A stretch of 64,000 nucleotides of DNA from CAYYJR01 sp964472305 (GCA_964472305.1 CAYYJR010000013.1:52521-116520); one strand, 5' to 3'; shown: positions 52,894 through 62,486, numbered from the stretch's first letter. Notes: a model not told the origin generated them from the letters alone. Program-made: numbers and translations.

Positions 52894-53956
52894 GCTCCTC
52901 GACCGCGCCGCGACGGGCGCGCGCTTGAGCCCGGCAGAAGGCCTGGCGCTGTTCGACGCGCCGCTGCTGGAGTTGGGGCAGGCGGCGGATGCCCGCTGCC
53001 GCGCATTGCATCCGCAACCGGTGCGCACCTTCCTCATCGGACGCAACGTCAATTATTCGAACGTGTGCGTGTCCGGCTGCAAATTCTGCGCCTACTTCCG
53101 CGGGGCGCGCAGCAAGGACGCCTATCTGCTCACCACCGAGGCCATCCTCGCCAAGGTGGCGGAAATGGTCGATGCCGGCGGCACCGAGGTGCTGTTGCAA
53201 GGAGGACTGCACCCGACGCTGCGGTTAACATGGTATGAGGACCTGTGCCATGCGGTGAAGGCGGCCTTTCCGCGCGTGCAGATGCATGCCTTCTCCCCCA
53301 GCGAAATCACTCACCTGGCCACGCTGGAGGGGATGACGATCGACGCGGTGCTCGCGCGGTTACAAGCGTCGGGATTGGATTCGCTGCCGGGCGGCGGCGC
53401 GGAACTGCTGGTAGACCGCGTGCGCGCGCGCGTCAGCCCGCGCAAGTGCACGGCGACCGAATGGCTGGCGGCGATGCGCGCGGCGCAGCGGCGCGGCCTG
53501 CCCACCACCGCCACCATGGTCTACGACCTGGGCGAAACGCTGCCCGAGCGCATCGAGCACCTGCAGCGCCTGCGCGAACTGCAGGACGAGACGGGCGGCT
53601 TTCTCGGCTTCATCCCGTGGCCGTTTCAGCCGGGCCACACCGCGCTGGGACGTAGCGGGCATGTCCCCGCAAACGACACGACGGAATTCCTGCGCATGCT
53701 GGCCATCGCCCGCCTCTACCTCGACAACGTGCCCAACGTGCAGTCTTCGTGGGTGACGCAGGGGGTGAAGCTGGGCCAGCTCGGACTGTGCTTCGGCGCC
53801 AACGACCTGGGCAGCACCATGATGGAGGAACAGGTGGTCAGCGCCGCCGGCGTCACCTTCCGCTCCAATGCCGCCGAACTCGCCCGTCTCATCGCCGACC
53901 TGGGCTACCGGCCCACGCAACGCACCACCACCTATACCCTCGTGCGCGAGTGGTGA
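52883..53956 (+). CDS. mqnC: Cyclic dehypoxanthinyl futalosine synthase MqnC (radical SAM)
   Basis: ATG 52883 (GGAGGG 6 nt upstream) gives 357 residues. Radical-SAM motif NVCVSGCKFCAYFR (CxxxCxxC), then LLQGGLHPTLRLTWYEDL, HAFSPSEITHLA, GLDSLPGGGAELL and the MqnC-type C-terminus WVTQGVKLGQLGLCFGANDLG ... MEEQVV. The SGCKFC context and WYEDL fit MqnC rather than MqnE. It cyclises dehypoxanthine futalosine during menaquinone synthesis. Other mqn genes are outside the window. Confidence 0.94.
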   Translation: MHAELLDRAATGARLSPAEGLALFDAPLLELGQAADARCRALHPQPVRTFLIGRNVNYSNVCVSGCKFCAYFRGARSKDAYLLTTEAILAKVAEMVDAGGTEVLLQGGLHPTLRLTWYEDLCHAVKAAFPRVQMHAFSPSEITHLATLEGMTIDAVLARLQASGLDSLPGGGAELLVDRVRARVSPRKCTATEWLAAMRAAQRRGLPTTATMVYDLGETLPERIEHLQRLRELQDETGGFLGFIPWPFQPGHTALGRSGHVPANDTTEFLRMLAIARLYLDNVPNVQSSWVTQGVKLGQLGLCFGANDLGSTMMEEQVVSAAGVTFRSNAAELARLIADLGYRPTQRTTTYTLVREW

Positions 53957-54049
53957 CTCCGCATTGTCGGGTGTCTCTTCCCGACGCAAGCCTGATGGGT
54001 GAGCAGAGGCCGGGCAAGCCGTCGCACGATCCGGGCGGCAATGGATAGC

Positions 54050-54757
54050 CTATCGCTCTTCTGCCCGCTTGCGATAGCTGAGCCGCGGCAGCGCTTCCTC
54101 CACCATGCCACCGGGATACCAGAGTTCGAGCGGAGTGGTTTCTTTCCCATAGATACCGGTCAGCCAGGTATGCCAGCGCGGGTAGGCACGGAACGAATGC
54201 GAAGTCAGGATAGTGTCGGATGATTCACGCTCCTTTTTCGGCAGTGACGCCAACAATCCTGAATCCTTAAACCACCCCGCCGGATAGGAAGCTTTCAGCA
54301 GTGACGGATGTTCTGCTATTACCCCGGATAAATATTCTAGTTTTGATTTTTGTACGGCTTCCATGTGACGGATGATGTGCAATGGATTGCCGGTGAAGTC
54401 CGGCTGGTGGACAACCGCAACGAATCCGAAGCTGACCGTTGCGCCGACGACCAGAATATAGAGGCGAGTTAACCTTGATATTTGTATCACGAGTTTGCGG
54501 CGTTTTTTGTCGTGCTCTTCATGCATTGAAGCGATGACCAGGCTGAAGCACAGTGCGGTTGCGATGGTCTCGGTCAACGGGCTACCCGTCTTGCACATAT
54601 GGAAAGTAAGAATTTGCAGAACATGGAGTATGCCGATGAATGAGACGATGCTGTAGAGCGCTGACAGCAACGTAACCCGAAACTGACCATACTTTCGCAT
54701 AGCCCAGACCGTCACGGCAATAATGGAGAGCATCCCCAGCGCGATGAAATGGTCCAT
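54050..54757 (-). CDS. Membrane protein of unknown function
   Basis: 235 residues from ATG 54757 with a strong site (AGGAGGATCGC). Hydrophobic segments near residues 4-20, 28-52, 62-80 and 98-116 suggest four helices, followed by a soluble C-terminal half of about 110 residues with many charged residues (PKKERESSDTIL ... YRKRAEER). No family recognised. Confidence 0.7.
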   Translation of the reverse strand: MDHFIALGMLSIIAVTVWAMRKYGQFRVTLLSALYSIVSFIGILHVLQILTFHMCKTGSPLTETIATALCFSLVIASMHEEHDKKRRKLVIQISRLTRLYILVVGATVSFGFVAVVHQPDFTGNPLHIIRHMEAVQKSKLEYLSGVIAEHPSLLKASYPAGWFKDSGLLASLPKKERESSDTILTSHSFRAYPRWHTWLTGIYGKETTPLELWYPGGMVEEALPRLSYRKRAEER

Positions 54758-54799
54758 GCGATCCTCCTGATCAACGACAAGGGGATACCGCGTTGTTGC

Positions 54800-55219
54800 T
54801 TACTCACCGCCGCCGGCGTCGCTGGGCGTGGTCGTAACGCCGGCATCACTTTTCCGCGTCTGATAGCCCGACTGGCCGAGTTTATCGCGCACCTTGGACG
54901 GCATCAGCACGGTGTTCCCGCCGCCGCCGGAGGGTTCGGCGGGGATGAGCGGCGTGTTGTTGTTCGGATGGGCAACCGGCGTCGAAGGCGTGGAGGCGGA
55001 CGCTGCCGCCGGGGCGGGAGTGACGGCCGGGGAGGGTGTCGGCGCGGGCGCCGGCGCCGGGGCGGTGGAACGGGCCGGGGTCGTCACGTTCGGCGCGGGT
55101 GGTGGCGACGGCACGCGACTGTTGCTGGCCGCCGGTTTGCAACCGCCGAGGAACAACGCCGCGCCTGCGGCCGCCAGCAGCATGACGGATTGTGCAATGC
55201 CGCGAGTCGAACGTACCAT
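54800..55219 (-). CDS. Pro/Ala-rich lipoprotein
   Basis: 139 residues from ATG 55219 (GAGAGG upstream). Lipobox LFLGGC at about residue 27, then a low-complexity stretch of Pro, Ala, Thr and Ser of about 60 residues, ending in a short polar tail. Likely membrane-tethered by the lipid. Function unknown. Confidence 0.65.
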   Translation of the reverse strand: MVRSTRGIAQSVMLLAAAGAALFLGGCKPAASNSRVPSPPPAPNVTTPARSTAPAPAPAPTPSPAVTPAPAAASASTPSTPVAHPNNNTPLIPAEPSGGGGNTVLMPSKVRDKLGQSGYQTRKSDAGVTTTPSDAGGGE

Positions 55220-55282
55220 GATAGACCTCTCTCAATCAACAGTCTGCCGGTCTATTATACCCCATCCACGGCAAATGAGCGG

Positions 55283-56632
55283 TCATTCCGCCGGAGAATC
55301 TTCCACGGAGTCTTCGTCCGCGGCGGCATGGCCCCACTGCTTCATGCGCTCGCGAATCTTCTTTTCGTAACCCTGGTCGGACGGCTCGTAATACGCCTGG
55401 CTTTTGGTGCCGCCGGGCAGGTATTCCTGCGGCACATGGTGGCCGGGGAAGCCGTGCGGATACTGGTAGCCTTCGCCGTGACCGAGTTTCTTTGCGCCGG
55501 GATAGCTGGTGTCGCGCAAGTGCTTCGGTACCGGCGCCAGCTTGCCTTTACGCACGTCGGCTTGCGCGCGGTCGATGGCGACCACCGCGGCGTTGCTCTT
55601 CGGGGCGCAGGCGATGTAGGTGACCGCCTGCGACAGGTTGATGCGCGCCTCCGGGAAGCCGACAAACTCCACCGCCTGCGCGGCGGCGGTAGCCACCAGC
55701 AGCGCCAGCGGGTCGGCGTTGCCCACATCTTCCGAGGCATGCACCACCAGCCGGCGGGCGATGAAACGCGGATCCTCGCCCGCTTCGATCATGCGCGCCA
55801 TCCAGTAGAGCGCCGCGTCGGGATCGCTGCCGCGCAGCGACTTGATGAAGGCGGAGATGATGTCGTAATGCTGGTCGCCGTCCTTGTCGTAGCGCAGCGC
55901 CCGCCGTTGAAACGCCTGCTCGGCCAGTTCCAGCGTGATGACGTTGCCTTTTCCCGCCAGTTTGGCCGCTTCCTCCAACGCGTTCAGCGCCATGCGCGCG
56001 TCACCATCGCTGAATTGCACCAGGTGCGCCCGCGCGTCGTCGGCGAGAGTCAGCGAAAAAATGCCCAGTCCGCGCTCCTCGTCAGCCAGCGCGTGGTCGA
56101 GAATGATGGACAACTGCTCCGGGGAAAGCGGCTGCAACACCACCAGCCGCGAGCGCGAAATCAGCGGCGCGTTGATTTCGAAATACGGATTTTCCGTCGT
56201 CGCGCCGACCAGAATGATGGTGCCGTCCTCCACCACCGGCAGAAAGGCGTCCTGCTGCGCTTTGTTGAAGCGATGAATTTCATCGACGAACAGGATGGTG
56301 CGCTGCACATAGAGCTTGCGCCGTTCGCGCGCTTCCTGGATGATTTTGCGCAGTTCCGGCACGCCGGAGGTGACCGCGCTGAACGGCACGAAATGCGCCT
56401 GGGTGTGGTTGGCGATCAGGTGCGCCAGCGTGGTTTTGCCGCTGCCCGGCGGTCCCCACAGGATCGCCGACGACAGCTCATCCGCCTCGATCGCCCGCCG
56501 CAACGGCTTGCCCGCGCCCAGCACCTCCTCCTGCCCCACGAACTCCTCCAATACCCGCGGGCGCATGCGCGCCGCCAGTGGAGCATTCGGCGGGATGACG
56601 GCGGTCGATGGCTGATCGTCAAACAGATTCAT
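55283..56632 (-). CDS. rarA: Replication-associated recombination protein A (RarA/MgsA)
   Basis: ATG 56632 gives 449 residues. AAA+ clamp-loader-like ATPase: LAARMRPRVLEEFVGQEEVLG, Walker A LWGPPGSGKTTLAHLIA, Walker B ILFVDEIHRFNKAQQDAFL, sensor 1 VGATTENPYFEINAPLISR, and the RarA tail QYPHGFPGHHVPQEYLP. Acts at stalled forks with SSB. No Shine-Dalgarno; TATAAT ends 6 nt upstream, so probably leaderless. Confidence 0.96.
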   Translation of the reverse strand: MNLFDDQPSTAVIPPNAPLAARMRPRVLEEFVGQEEVLGAGKPLRRAIEADELSSAILWGPPGSGKTTLAHLIANHTQAHFVPFSAVTSGVPELRKIIQEARERRKLYVQRTILFVDEIHRFNKAQQDAFLPVVEDGTIILVGATTENPYFEINAPLISRSRLVVLQPLSPEQLSIILDHALADEERGLGIFSLTLADDARAHLVQFSDGDARMALNALEEAAKLAGKGNVITLELAEQAFQRRALRYDKDGDQHYDIISAFIKSLRGSDPDAALYWMARMIEAGEDPRFIARRLVVHASEDVGNADPLALLVATAAAQAVEFVGFPEARINLSQAVTYIACAPKSNAAVVAIDRAQADVRKGKLAPVPKHLRDTSYPGAKKLGHGEGYQYPHGFPGHHVPQEYLPGGTKSQAYYEPSDQGYEKKIRERMKQWGHAAADEDSVEDSPAE

Positions 56633-56638
56633 GCCGGT

Positions 56639-56644
56639 ATTATA
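56639..56644 (-). promoter_or_regulatory. Minus-10 of rarA; probable leaderless transcript
   Basis: TATAAT on the minus strand exactly 6 nt before the ATG. No convincing minus-35. Confidence 0.55.
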
Positions 56645-56811
56645 CACCAATTGCCGGGCTGTTAATTCCGGTGAGCCGGATTGCGGTGCAAGGTGGCATC
56701 GAAGGGCTTTCACGGCGTGGCGGCGTCCGGACGTCCAGACAATAAACGCTGGCGATCACCTGCAACAATGCGCCTCAGGCCAGTAGGCCGTTGGCGTCCT
56801 GTTCCTCTGCA

Positions 56812-57489
56812 CTACGCCGCCTTCCGCCCCTGCCCCGCCGCGACCAGGTGGCGCTGGAACCATTCCGTCGCCAGTCGCGCGACTTCCTCCAGTGCGCCCG
56901 GCTCTTCAAACAGGTGAGTGGCGCCGGGGATGATACTGAGGCGTTTCGTCGCGGTCAGCAGTGCGTACGCGTGCTGGTTGAGCTGCAACACGTCCGTATC
57001 GTCGCCGCCGACAATGAGCAGCGTGGCGGCCTGCACGCGCGGCAGCGCGGCTTGCGCCAGGTCCGGACGCCCGCCGCGCGACACCACGGCGCGGATGACT
57101 TCTGCCAGCTCCGCCGCCGCGGCCAGCGCCGCGGCGGAACCGGTGCTGGCGCCGAAGTAGCCGATCGGCAATTCCGCGGCCGGCGGTGGCGCTTCTTGCG
57201 TCAGCCACACCGTCGTGCGCTGCAGCCGTTCGGTCAGCAGCGGTATATTAAAGCGCGTGGCATAGTCGCGATCCTCTTCTTCGGTGAGCAAGTCGAACAG
57301 CAGCGTGCCGATGCCACCCTCGCGCAGCACGCGCGCGACATAATTATTGCGCGGGCTGTGGCGACTGCTGCCGCTGCCGTGCGCGAAGATGACCACTCCG
57401 CGCGCATGGGGCGGCACGCCCAGCATGCCCGGCAGCTTGACGCCATCGGCGCCGATGCTCACCGGTATTTCACGCGTTTCCTCGGTCAT
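56812..57489 (-). CDS. Dienelactone-hydrolase-type alpha/beta hydrolase, partner of the PRTase fusion
   Basis: ATG 57489 (GGAGG upstream) gives 225 residues and overlaps the upstream gene by 20 bp. GVVIFAHGSGSSRHSPRN, nucleophile elbow GYFGASTGSAAALA (Ser), Asp in LIVGGDDTDV and His in PGATHLFEEPGAL complete the triad. In other bacteria (for example M. tuberculosis Rv0571c, as I recall) this hydrolase is fused to the same kind of phosphoribosyltransferase, so the overlap here supports a common function. Substrate unknown. Confidence 0.9.
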   Translation of the reverse strand: MTEETREIPVSIGADGVKLPGMLGVPPHARGVVIFAHGSGSSRHSPRNNYVARVLREGGIGTLLFDLLTEEEDRDYATRFNIPLLTERLQRTTVWLTQEAPPPAAELPIGYFGASTGSAAALAAAAELAEVIRAVVSRGGRPDLAQAALPRVQAATLLIVGGDDTDVLQLNQHAYALLTATKRLSIIPGATHLFEEPGALEEVARLATEWFQRHLVAAGQGRKAA

Positions 57490-59002
57490 GGATTCCTCCT
57501 CCGGGCGCCAGATAGGATGCCAGCAGCGGCAATACCGGCAACACGCAAATGCGCGCGTCACGCGCCTGCGGGGGCAACGGCAGCGTGTCGGTGCAGCAAA
57601 TGCGCGTCACGCCCAGTTTCCATAAGTTGTGCCAGCGATCGCCGGTAAATAGTCCGTGGGTGACCATGACCGTGATTTCCCGCACGCCGGCCATCTGCAG
57701 CACGTCGCAGCAGGCAATGAGCGTGCCGCCGGTATCGAGCATGTCGTCGATAATCACCGCCCGTTGGCTGACTTCGCTCACCAGCACGGCGCGGATGCCG
57801 TCCGCACGCCGCTCCTTCTGCACGCTGGCAATCGGGGTGGTGATACCCGCCGCCTGGCGAACGCCCTCGGCGCGCGGCACCGCGCCGGCATCGGGCGCGA
57901 CCAGCGTGACGTCGTGCAGGCCGTACGCATCGATCGCTCGCGCAAAGACGGATTTCGGCGACAGTGAGATAACCGGCATGGGATACCGTGCCATCGCCTG
58001 CGGACTGTGAATATCGATGGTGACCACTTCCTCGATGCCCGATGCGTGCGCGAGCGCACCCGTCCACGCCGTTGCGCGACTGCACAGCGGCTCGTCTTTA
58101 TCCTGCCGGGTGTAGGCGAGATACGGCATAACGGCAACGATGCGGCCTGCTCCGGCTTCCTTCAGCGTATGGCACAGCAGCAGCGCATCGACCAGGTGCT
58201 CCGCCGGCGGCATCAGTGTCGCCAGCACGTAACACGTCGTCCCGGTCACCGGCATTTGCAACGTCATATGCGCCTCGCCATTGGGATAGCGCGCAACGGT
58301 GGCCGCGCCGGGTTCCAATCCCTGGGCATGCAAGGCGTGCGCGAGCACGTCATACAACGGTACGTGAAACAGCAACGGCGGGTCGTTCAGCACGCGCACC
58401 ACTTCTTCATCACTCACCTGCTCGAATCGCGCGTAATAGGCGCCGATGGCGCCCAGGAAAGTGTCGGGGATATCCAGCGCCACCACCGCGTCAGCCTCGC
58501 TGCTCAGTACTTCCGCGGTTTCCTTCGGCATCACCGGCACCGCCACCACGATCTGCCGCGGTTGCTGCGCGCGCACCTGCCGGATGGCGGCGCGCATGGT
58601 CAGACCGGTGGCAATGCCGTCGTCGACGATAATGGCGATCTTCCCCGTTGCCGGGAGGGGCGGTCGTCCTTCCAGATAACGGTGGCGCCGGCGCTCGGTC
58701 TCCGCCCGCTCCCGCTCCACCGCCGTCGCAAGCCAATCCGGATCGACCGCCGCCCGCTCCTCCTCGTTACATACCATTTCGCCGGCTTCCGCGATGGCGC
58801 AGACGGCATATTCGGGATTGTACGGGTGGCCGATTTTGCGCGTGATAATCAATCCCAACGGCGCGTGCAATGCCTGCGCGACCGCTTTACCCGGCACGAC
58901 GCCGCCGCGCGGCAGCGCATACACCACCACGTCCTGTCCCTGATACGACAGCAACGCCTGCGCCAATTTCTCCCCCGCCTCATGCCGGTCGCGATAATAC
59001 AT
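57470..59002 (-). CDS. Fusion: COG1926-type phosphoribosyltransferase + ribose-phosphate pyrophosphokinase-like domain
   Basis: 510 residues from ATG 59002 (no clear ribosome site; AATAAT 5 nt upstream could be a minus-10). Residues about 1-215 are a phosphoribosyltransferase: VVVYALPRGGVVPGKAVAQAL and the PRPP loop IAIIVDDGIATGLTMRAAI. Residues about 225-500 resemble PRPP synthetase: ARYPNGEAHMTL (ATP), VMPYLAYTRQDKDEPL, TIDIHSPQ, APDAGAVPRAEGVRQAAG, KERR of the flexible catalytic loop and AVIIDDMLDTGGTLIACC (ribose-5-phosphate/PRPP loop). Key residues are kept in both halves, so one protein might both make and use PRPP. That is inference; the acceptor is unknown. Confidence 0.9.
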   Translation of the reverse strand: MYYRDRHEAGEKLAQALLSYQGQDVVVYALPRGGVVPGKAVAQALHAPLGLIITRKIGHPYNPEYAVCAIAEAGEMVCNEEERAAVDPDWLATAVERERAETERRRHRYLEGRPPLPATGKIAIIVDDGIATGLTMRAAIRQVRAQQPRQIVVAVPVMPKETAEVLSSEADAVVALDIPDTFLGAIGAYYARFEQVSDEEVVRVLNDPPLLFHVPLYDVLAHALHAQGLEPGAATVARYPNGEAHMTLQMPVTGTTCYVLATLMPPAEHLVDALLLCHTLKEAGAGRIVAVMPYLAYTRQDKDEPLCSRATAWTGALAHASGIEEVVTIDIHSPQAMARYPMPVISLSPKSVFARAIDAYGLHDVTLVAPDAGAVPRAEGVRQAAGITTPIASVQKERRADGIRAVLVSEVSQRAVIIDDMLDTGGTLIACCDVLQMAGVREITVMVTHGLFTGDRWHNLWKLGVTRICCTDTLPLPPQARDARICVLPVLPLLASYLAPGGGIHDRGNA

Positions 59003-59362
59003 GCCTTATTATTAACCGCGGCACGGCATGATGGGGATGCGAAAAGCACGCAAATGTGGCAAAGAATACGCAATGGGGGCAGGCGGCGGGTGTCCGGGTG
59101 TTAGACGAGCGGATTCGATGCTTTCCGAAGCCTCCGCAATCCGCCGGGAGGGCGTATCGCGCGGCCTGTCGTTGCGATCGAGCGGGGTGGTTCGCCCAGG
59201 CCACGACGCGCTTGCGGACGTTGGGCACGCTGCATGCGGATCACGCGCGTGCCGATACGGCGCGATACCGACGACGTCGCGGGCACCACCGTGGGCGGCT
59301 GCAGGCCGTCGGGTCAATCAACCGCGCCGGCGCGAACCGCGCTGATGCTCACGCCGGCGTGA
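59003..59362. other. Intergenic region, 360 bp
   Basis: GC-rich, no gene, terminator or RNA recognised. It separates the divergent-looking PRTase fusion (its 5' side) from the end of the small membrane-anchored coiled-coil gene. Confidence 0.4.
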
Positions 59363-59674
59363 TTACCGCGCGAGGGCGATGATGGCCAGCACAAGTGACA
59401 GGAAGAGCAGGATGCCCAGCGATCCCCCGCCGATCCAGATCCACGCCTGGAGATTCGTCAGCGACGATTCCGCTTCGCGCAGGCGAGTGCGCAGCCGCGC
59501 ATTTTCGCTCTCCAGCTCGGTAAAGCGGTCGTCGAGCGATTTGCGAAACGCCTCGAGCACCTGCTGCGTCTCACGCGCCGATTCTTGCGGCTGGGCAGGC
59601 GCAACCGCCTTGACCACGTCGTAGGCCATCGGGATGTATTGCAGCCATTTAAGCAATGAAAATGGGCTCGGCAT
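59363..59674 (-). CDS. Small coiled-coil protein with C-terminal membrane anchor
   Basis: ATG 59674 (GGAGG 7 nt upstream) gives 103 residues. A coiled coil spans about residues 35-75 (RKSLDDRFTELESENARLRT), followed by a single helix WIGGGSLGILLFLSLVLAIIAL to the C-terminus. A tail-anchored small protein; function unknown. Confidence 0.65.
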   Translation of the reverse strand: MPSPFSLLKWLQYIPMAYDVVKAVAPAQPQESARETQQVLEAFRKSLDDRFTELESENARLRTRLREAESSLTNLQAWIWIGGGSLGILLFLSLVLAIIALAR

Positions 59675-59811
59675 TCCGGTACCTCCAGCATCCATCGGTC
59701 CAACCACCACTGTCAGTATAACACAATTGTTCCAGCCTGCGTAGCACGAAGACATCGTGCGGGCGCCCACGACATACCGCCAACCTGTTACAATGGGACG
59801 GGAGTATCGCG

Positions 59812-61500
59812 ATGCAGCCATCTGTTTTCCGGCTTGAAGTGCTGGTGGATTTTATAGACGACGCGTTGACGCTGGGACGGCCGTGGACAGCGGATGACGT
59901 CGACGCTTTGATGCGCGTGCTGGCGGCGGCCGGGGTGCGACGGGTGAGCTGGGCTTACTACGGCGACGGGCATGGCGGGTTGCTGCTGCCGGAGGGCATG
60001 GCGGACGGCGCGTGTTCCTGGGCGCATTGCGCTGAAACCTACCGGCTACTCGGCAACCCGTTGCGCGTGGCGATAGCGGCGGGGCACCGGTACGGGCTGG
60101 AAGTCTACGCCTACTTCAAACCCTACGAAACCGGCGTGGCGATGGTGATCCCGGCCGGATCACCCGAGGCGCGGGCACATGGCGTGTTGCCGCACGGCGG
60201 CGGGATGCTGGCAGTGCTCAATCCCTTCGTGCGCGATCATCCCCACCTGCGCATCCAACGCCGGACCGATGACCTGCCCGCCGGATCGGCCGCGACCCCT
60301 GTGTGCGCGCTGAAGCTGGTGAAACGCGACGACGCCCCCACCCGCGTGACCACCGAGCACCTGCAACTATGGACCAGCGCCGACAACTACCGGTATCAAC
60401 CGGCGCAGGTGCCGTTCACGCTCACTGAGACCATTGAACCAGCCATACGTGATATCGACGACCAGTTCGGCACGCGGCTGACCCGGCGCGGCGATCCGGT
60501 GCGCGTGCTGACGCTCTCCGGCTTCCGGCTCGACGATCCCTATCTGCTGGTCACCACCGATTTCGTCGACGGCCCGGCGGATTTTGAGAACGCCGGCACC
60601 GACCTCATGGTCGCGCTGGATGCCGCGGGACAGGCGATTCCCGGCCTTACCGCCAGTGGCGCCGGAGTGTGGCTGGCCCACCGGGTGAATTTCCGCGAGT
60701 GGGGACTTATTTTCGATTACGGCTGGGGACGCAACGTCGTACGCCTCGACGCGACGAACGCTTCCGGTCGCGACGGCTTCATCGCGTTCGCCCGCGGGAA
60801 AAACGCGTATCTGCCCGCCGCGCTGTGCGAAACCGAGCCGGCGGTGCGGGACTTCTGGCTACGCTGCCTGGCGGAGATCATCGCCGCGGGCGTAGATGGG
60901 GTGGACCTGCGCGAGGAGAACCATTGCACCCACACCGACGAGCCGGAGGCTTACGGTTTCAACCCGGTCGTGCTCGAACGCTGCCGACCCGATCACGACT
61001 TGCTGTCCGAGGTGGCGCGGGTGCGCGGTGAGGCGTATACCGATTTCCTGCGTCAGGCGCACATGCTGCTCTCCGCCCATGGCGTGCGCTTGCGCTACCA
61101 CCTGAACATGGACTATTTCCGTCCCAACCCGCCGTCGTGCCGCGCGCTTGCCTACCCCGCCAATTTGCACTTCGACTGGCCACGCTGGCTGGCCGACGGT
61201 CTGTGCGATGAAACCGTGCTGCGCTCCTACCAACATCGCACCGCCATGCTCACCGACCCCTTCGGCGCCGACCTTGTCGCTGCCAGCCGGTGCCACGACT
61301 TGCCGATCAGCTTCAACCATCATATCTTCGCTGACGAGTCGTGGTATCTGGAAGAAGCCCGCCGTGTCGCCGCCGATGGCCGCTTCGCTGGCCTCATCCT
61401 CTACGAAGCGAAGAGTTTCCTTCACCCGGCCCCTGCTGGCGAGTGCTCCTTCACGTTGCCGGTCGTCGAGCAGATTTGCCGGGAGCTCGGAGCGCAGTAG
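59812..61500 (+). CDS. Putative glycosidase-like TIM-barrel protein
   Basis: 562 residues from ATG 59812 (GGGAG 7 nt upstream); no signal peptide. It opens with a barrel-like unit: GVRRVSWAYYGDGHGG, AAGHRYGLEVYAYFKPYETG. The C-terminal half has GVDGVDLREENHCTHTD (a plausible acid pair), HGVRLRYHLNMDYF and FAGLILYEAKSF. The pattern resembles uncharacterised glycosyl-hydrolase-like families with a family-10-type fold, but I cannot name one. Followed by a polysaccharide deacetylase, so carbohydrate work is likely. Confidence 0.55.
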   Translation: MQPSVFRLEVLVDFIDDALTLGRPWTADDVDALMRVLAAAGVRRVSWAYYGDGHGGLLLPEGMADGACSWAHCAETYRLLGNPLRVAIAAGHRYGLEVYAYFKPYETGVAMVIPAGSPEARAHGVLPHGGGMLAVLNPFVRDHPHLRIQRRTDDLPAGSAATPVCALKLVKRDDAPTRVTTEHLQLWTSADNYRYQPAQVPFTLTETIEPAIRDIDDQFGTRLTRRGDPVRVLTLSGFRLDDPYLLVTTDFVDGPADFENAGTDLMVALDAAGQAIPGLTASGAGVWLAHRVNFREWGLIFDYGWGRNVVRLDATNASGRDGFIAFARGKNAYLPAALCETEPAVRDFWLRCLAEIIAAGVDGVDLREENHCTHTDEPEAYGFNPVVLERCRPDHDLLSEVARVRGEAYTDFLRQAHMLLSAHGVRLRYHLNMDYFRPNPPSCRALAYPANLHFDWPRWLADGLCDETVLRSYQHRTAMLTDPFGADLVAASRCHDLPISFNHHIFADESWYLEEARRVAADGRFAGLILYEAKSFLHPAPAGECSFTLPVVEQICRELGAQ

Positions 61501-61658
61501 CAGCGGCGGATGGTTTCCCCCGTGGCCCGCCGGCATCCTTCCGGCATGCCTATCACGATTGCCTCGCGACCCCCCCGGAGCGGACGCCGCCTCGCCTTCC
61601 CCGCAACGCTTGCCTTTTCCGGGAGGACTGGGTATCTCGTCCAGCGAATCAAGCGTTT

Positions 61659-62486
61659 ATGCGTATGACACCACGCCGTATCGAGATTACCCCGTTTCCC
61701 GGCGGCAAGCGCCTGGCCCTCACCACCAGTTGGGATGATGGACGCGTATACGACCGCTGGGTGGTCGAAGTGTTCAACGCGCTGGGAATCAAGGGTACCT
61801 TCAACCTGAACTCCGGATTATTATCCCGCGCCGGCGAACCGCTGCCCGACGAATCGGGCGGCTATTTGGATGCCACGGAAATTGCCGGGCTGTTCGCCGG
61901 GCATGAAGTGGCGGTGCATAGCGTCTCCCACCCCTTCCTGGAACGGCTCGACGCCGCGCAGGTGGTCGCCGAGGTGCTGGAGGATCGGAAGGCGCTGGAA
62001 GAGCTGGTTGGCTATCCGGTGCGCGGCATGTCATATCCCTTCGGGACGTGGAACGACGAAGTGATCGCGGTGCTGCGAGCGCTGGGCATCGTCTACAGCC
62101 GCACCACCTTCGCCGGCTCGACGACCTTCCCGCCCCCCGAGCCGTTGACATGGGCGAGCACCATGCACGTATTGCAAGAGCCGCTGCCGGAGCGCTGGGA
62201 AGCGTTCTACCAGGGACGCTGGAGCCGGGGATGCTTTTACGTGTGGGGACACAGCTACGAGTTCGCCCACGATCGCGACGCACTCCCCCGCCTCTTCACC
62301 CCGCTCGCCGGCAAACCCGACGTGTGGTATTGCACCAATATCGAACTGATGGATTACGAAGCCGCCCGCCGGCGATTGGTGATCGCCGCCAACAAGCGCT
62401 CCGTCTACAATCCCAGCGTCATCCCCGTCACCATCAACGTCGACGATACCCTCCATGACATCCCGCCGGGCGTCACGCCGCTGTAG
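61659..62486 (+). CDS. Polysaccharide deacetylase (NodB domain)
   Basis: ATG 61659 (no clear ribosome site; ATG 61665 also in frame) gives 275 residues. NodB metal motifs: LALTTSWDDGRVYDRW (first Asp pair), the zinc histidines in AVHSVSHPFLERL and GMSYPFGTWNDEVIAVL. Such enzymes remove N- or O-acetyl groups from chitin, peptidoglycan or plant polysaccharides. No signal peptide, so it may act on cytoplasmic intermediates. 158 bp after the putative glycosidase. Confidence 0.85.
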   Translation: MRMTPRRIEITPFPGGKRLALTTSWDDGRVYDRWVVEVFNALGIKGTFNLNSGLLSRAGEPLPDESGGYLDATEIAGLFAGHEVAVHSVSHPFLERLDAAQVVAEVLEDRKALEELVGYPVRGMSYPFGTWNDEVIAVLRALGIVYSRTTFAGSTTFPPPEPLTWASTMHVLQEPLPERWEAFYQGRWSRGCFYVWGHSYEFAHDRDALPRLFTPLAGKPDVWYCTNIELMDYEAARRRLVIAANKRSVYNPSVIPVTINVDDTLHDIPPGVTPL

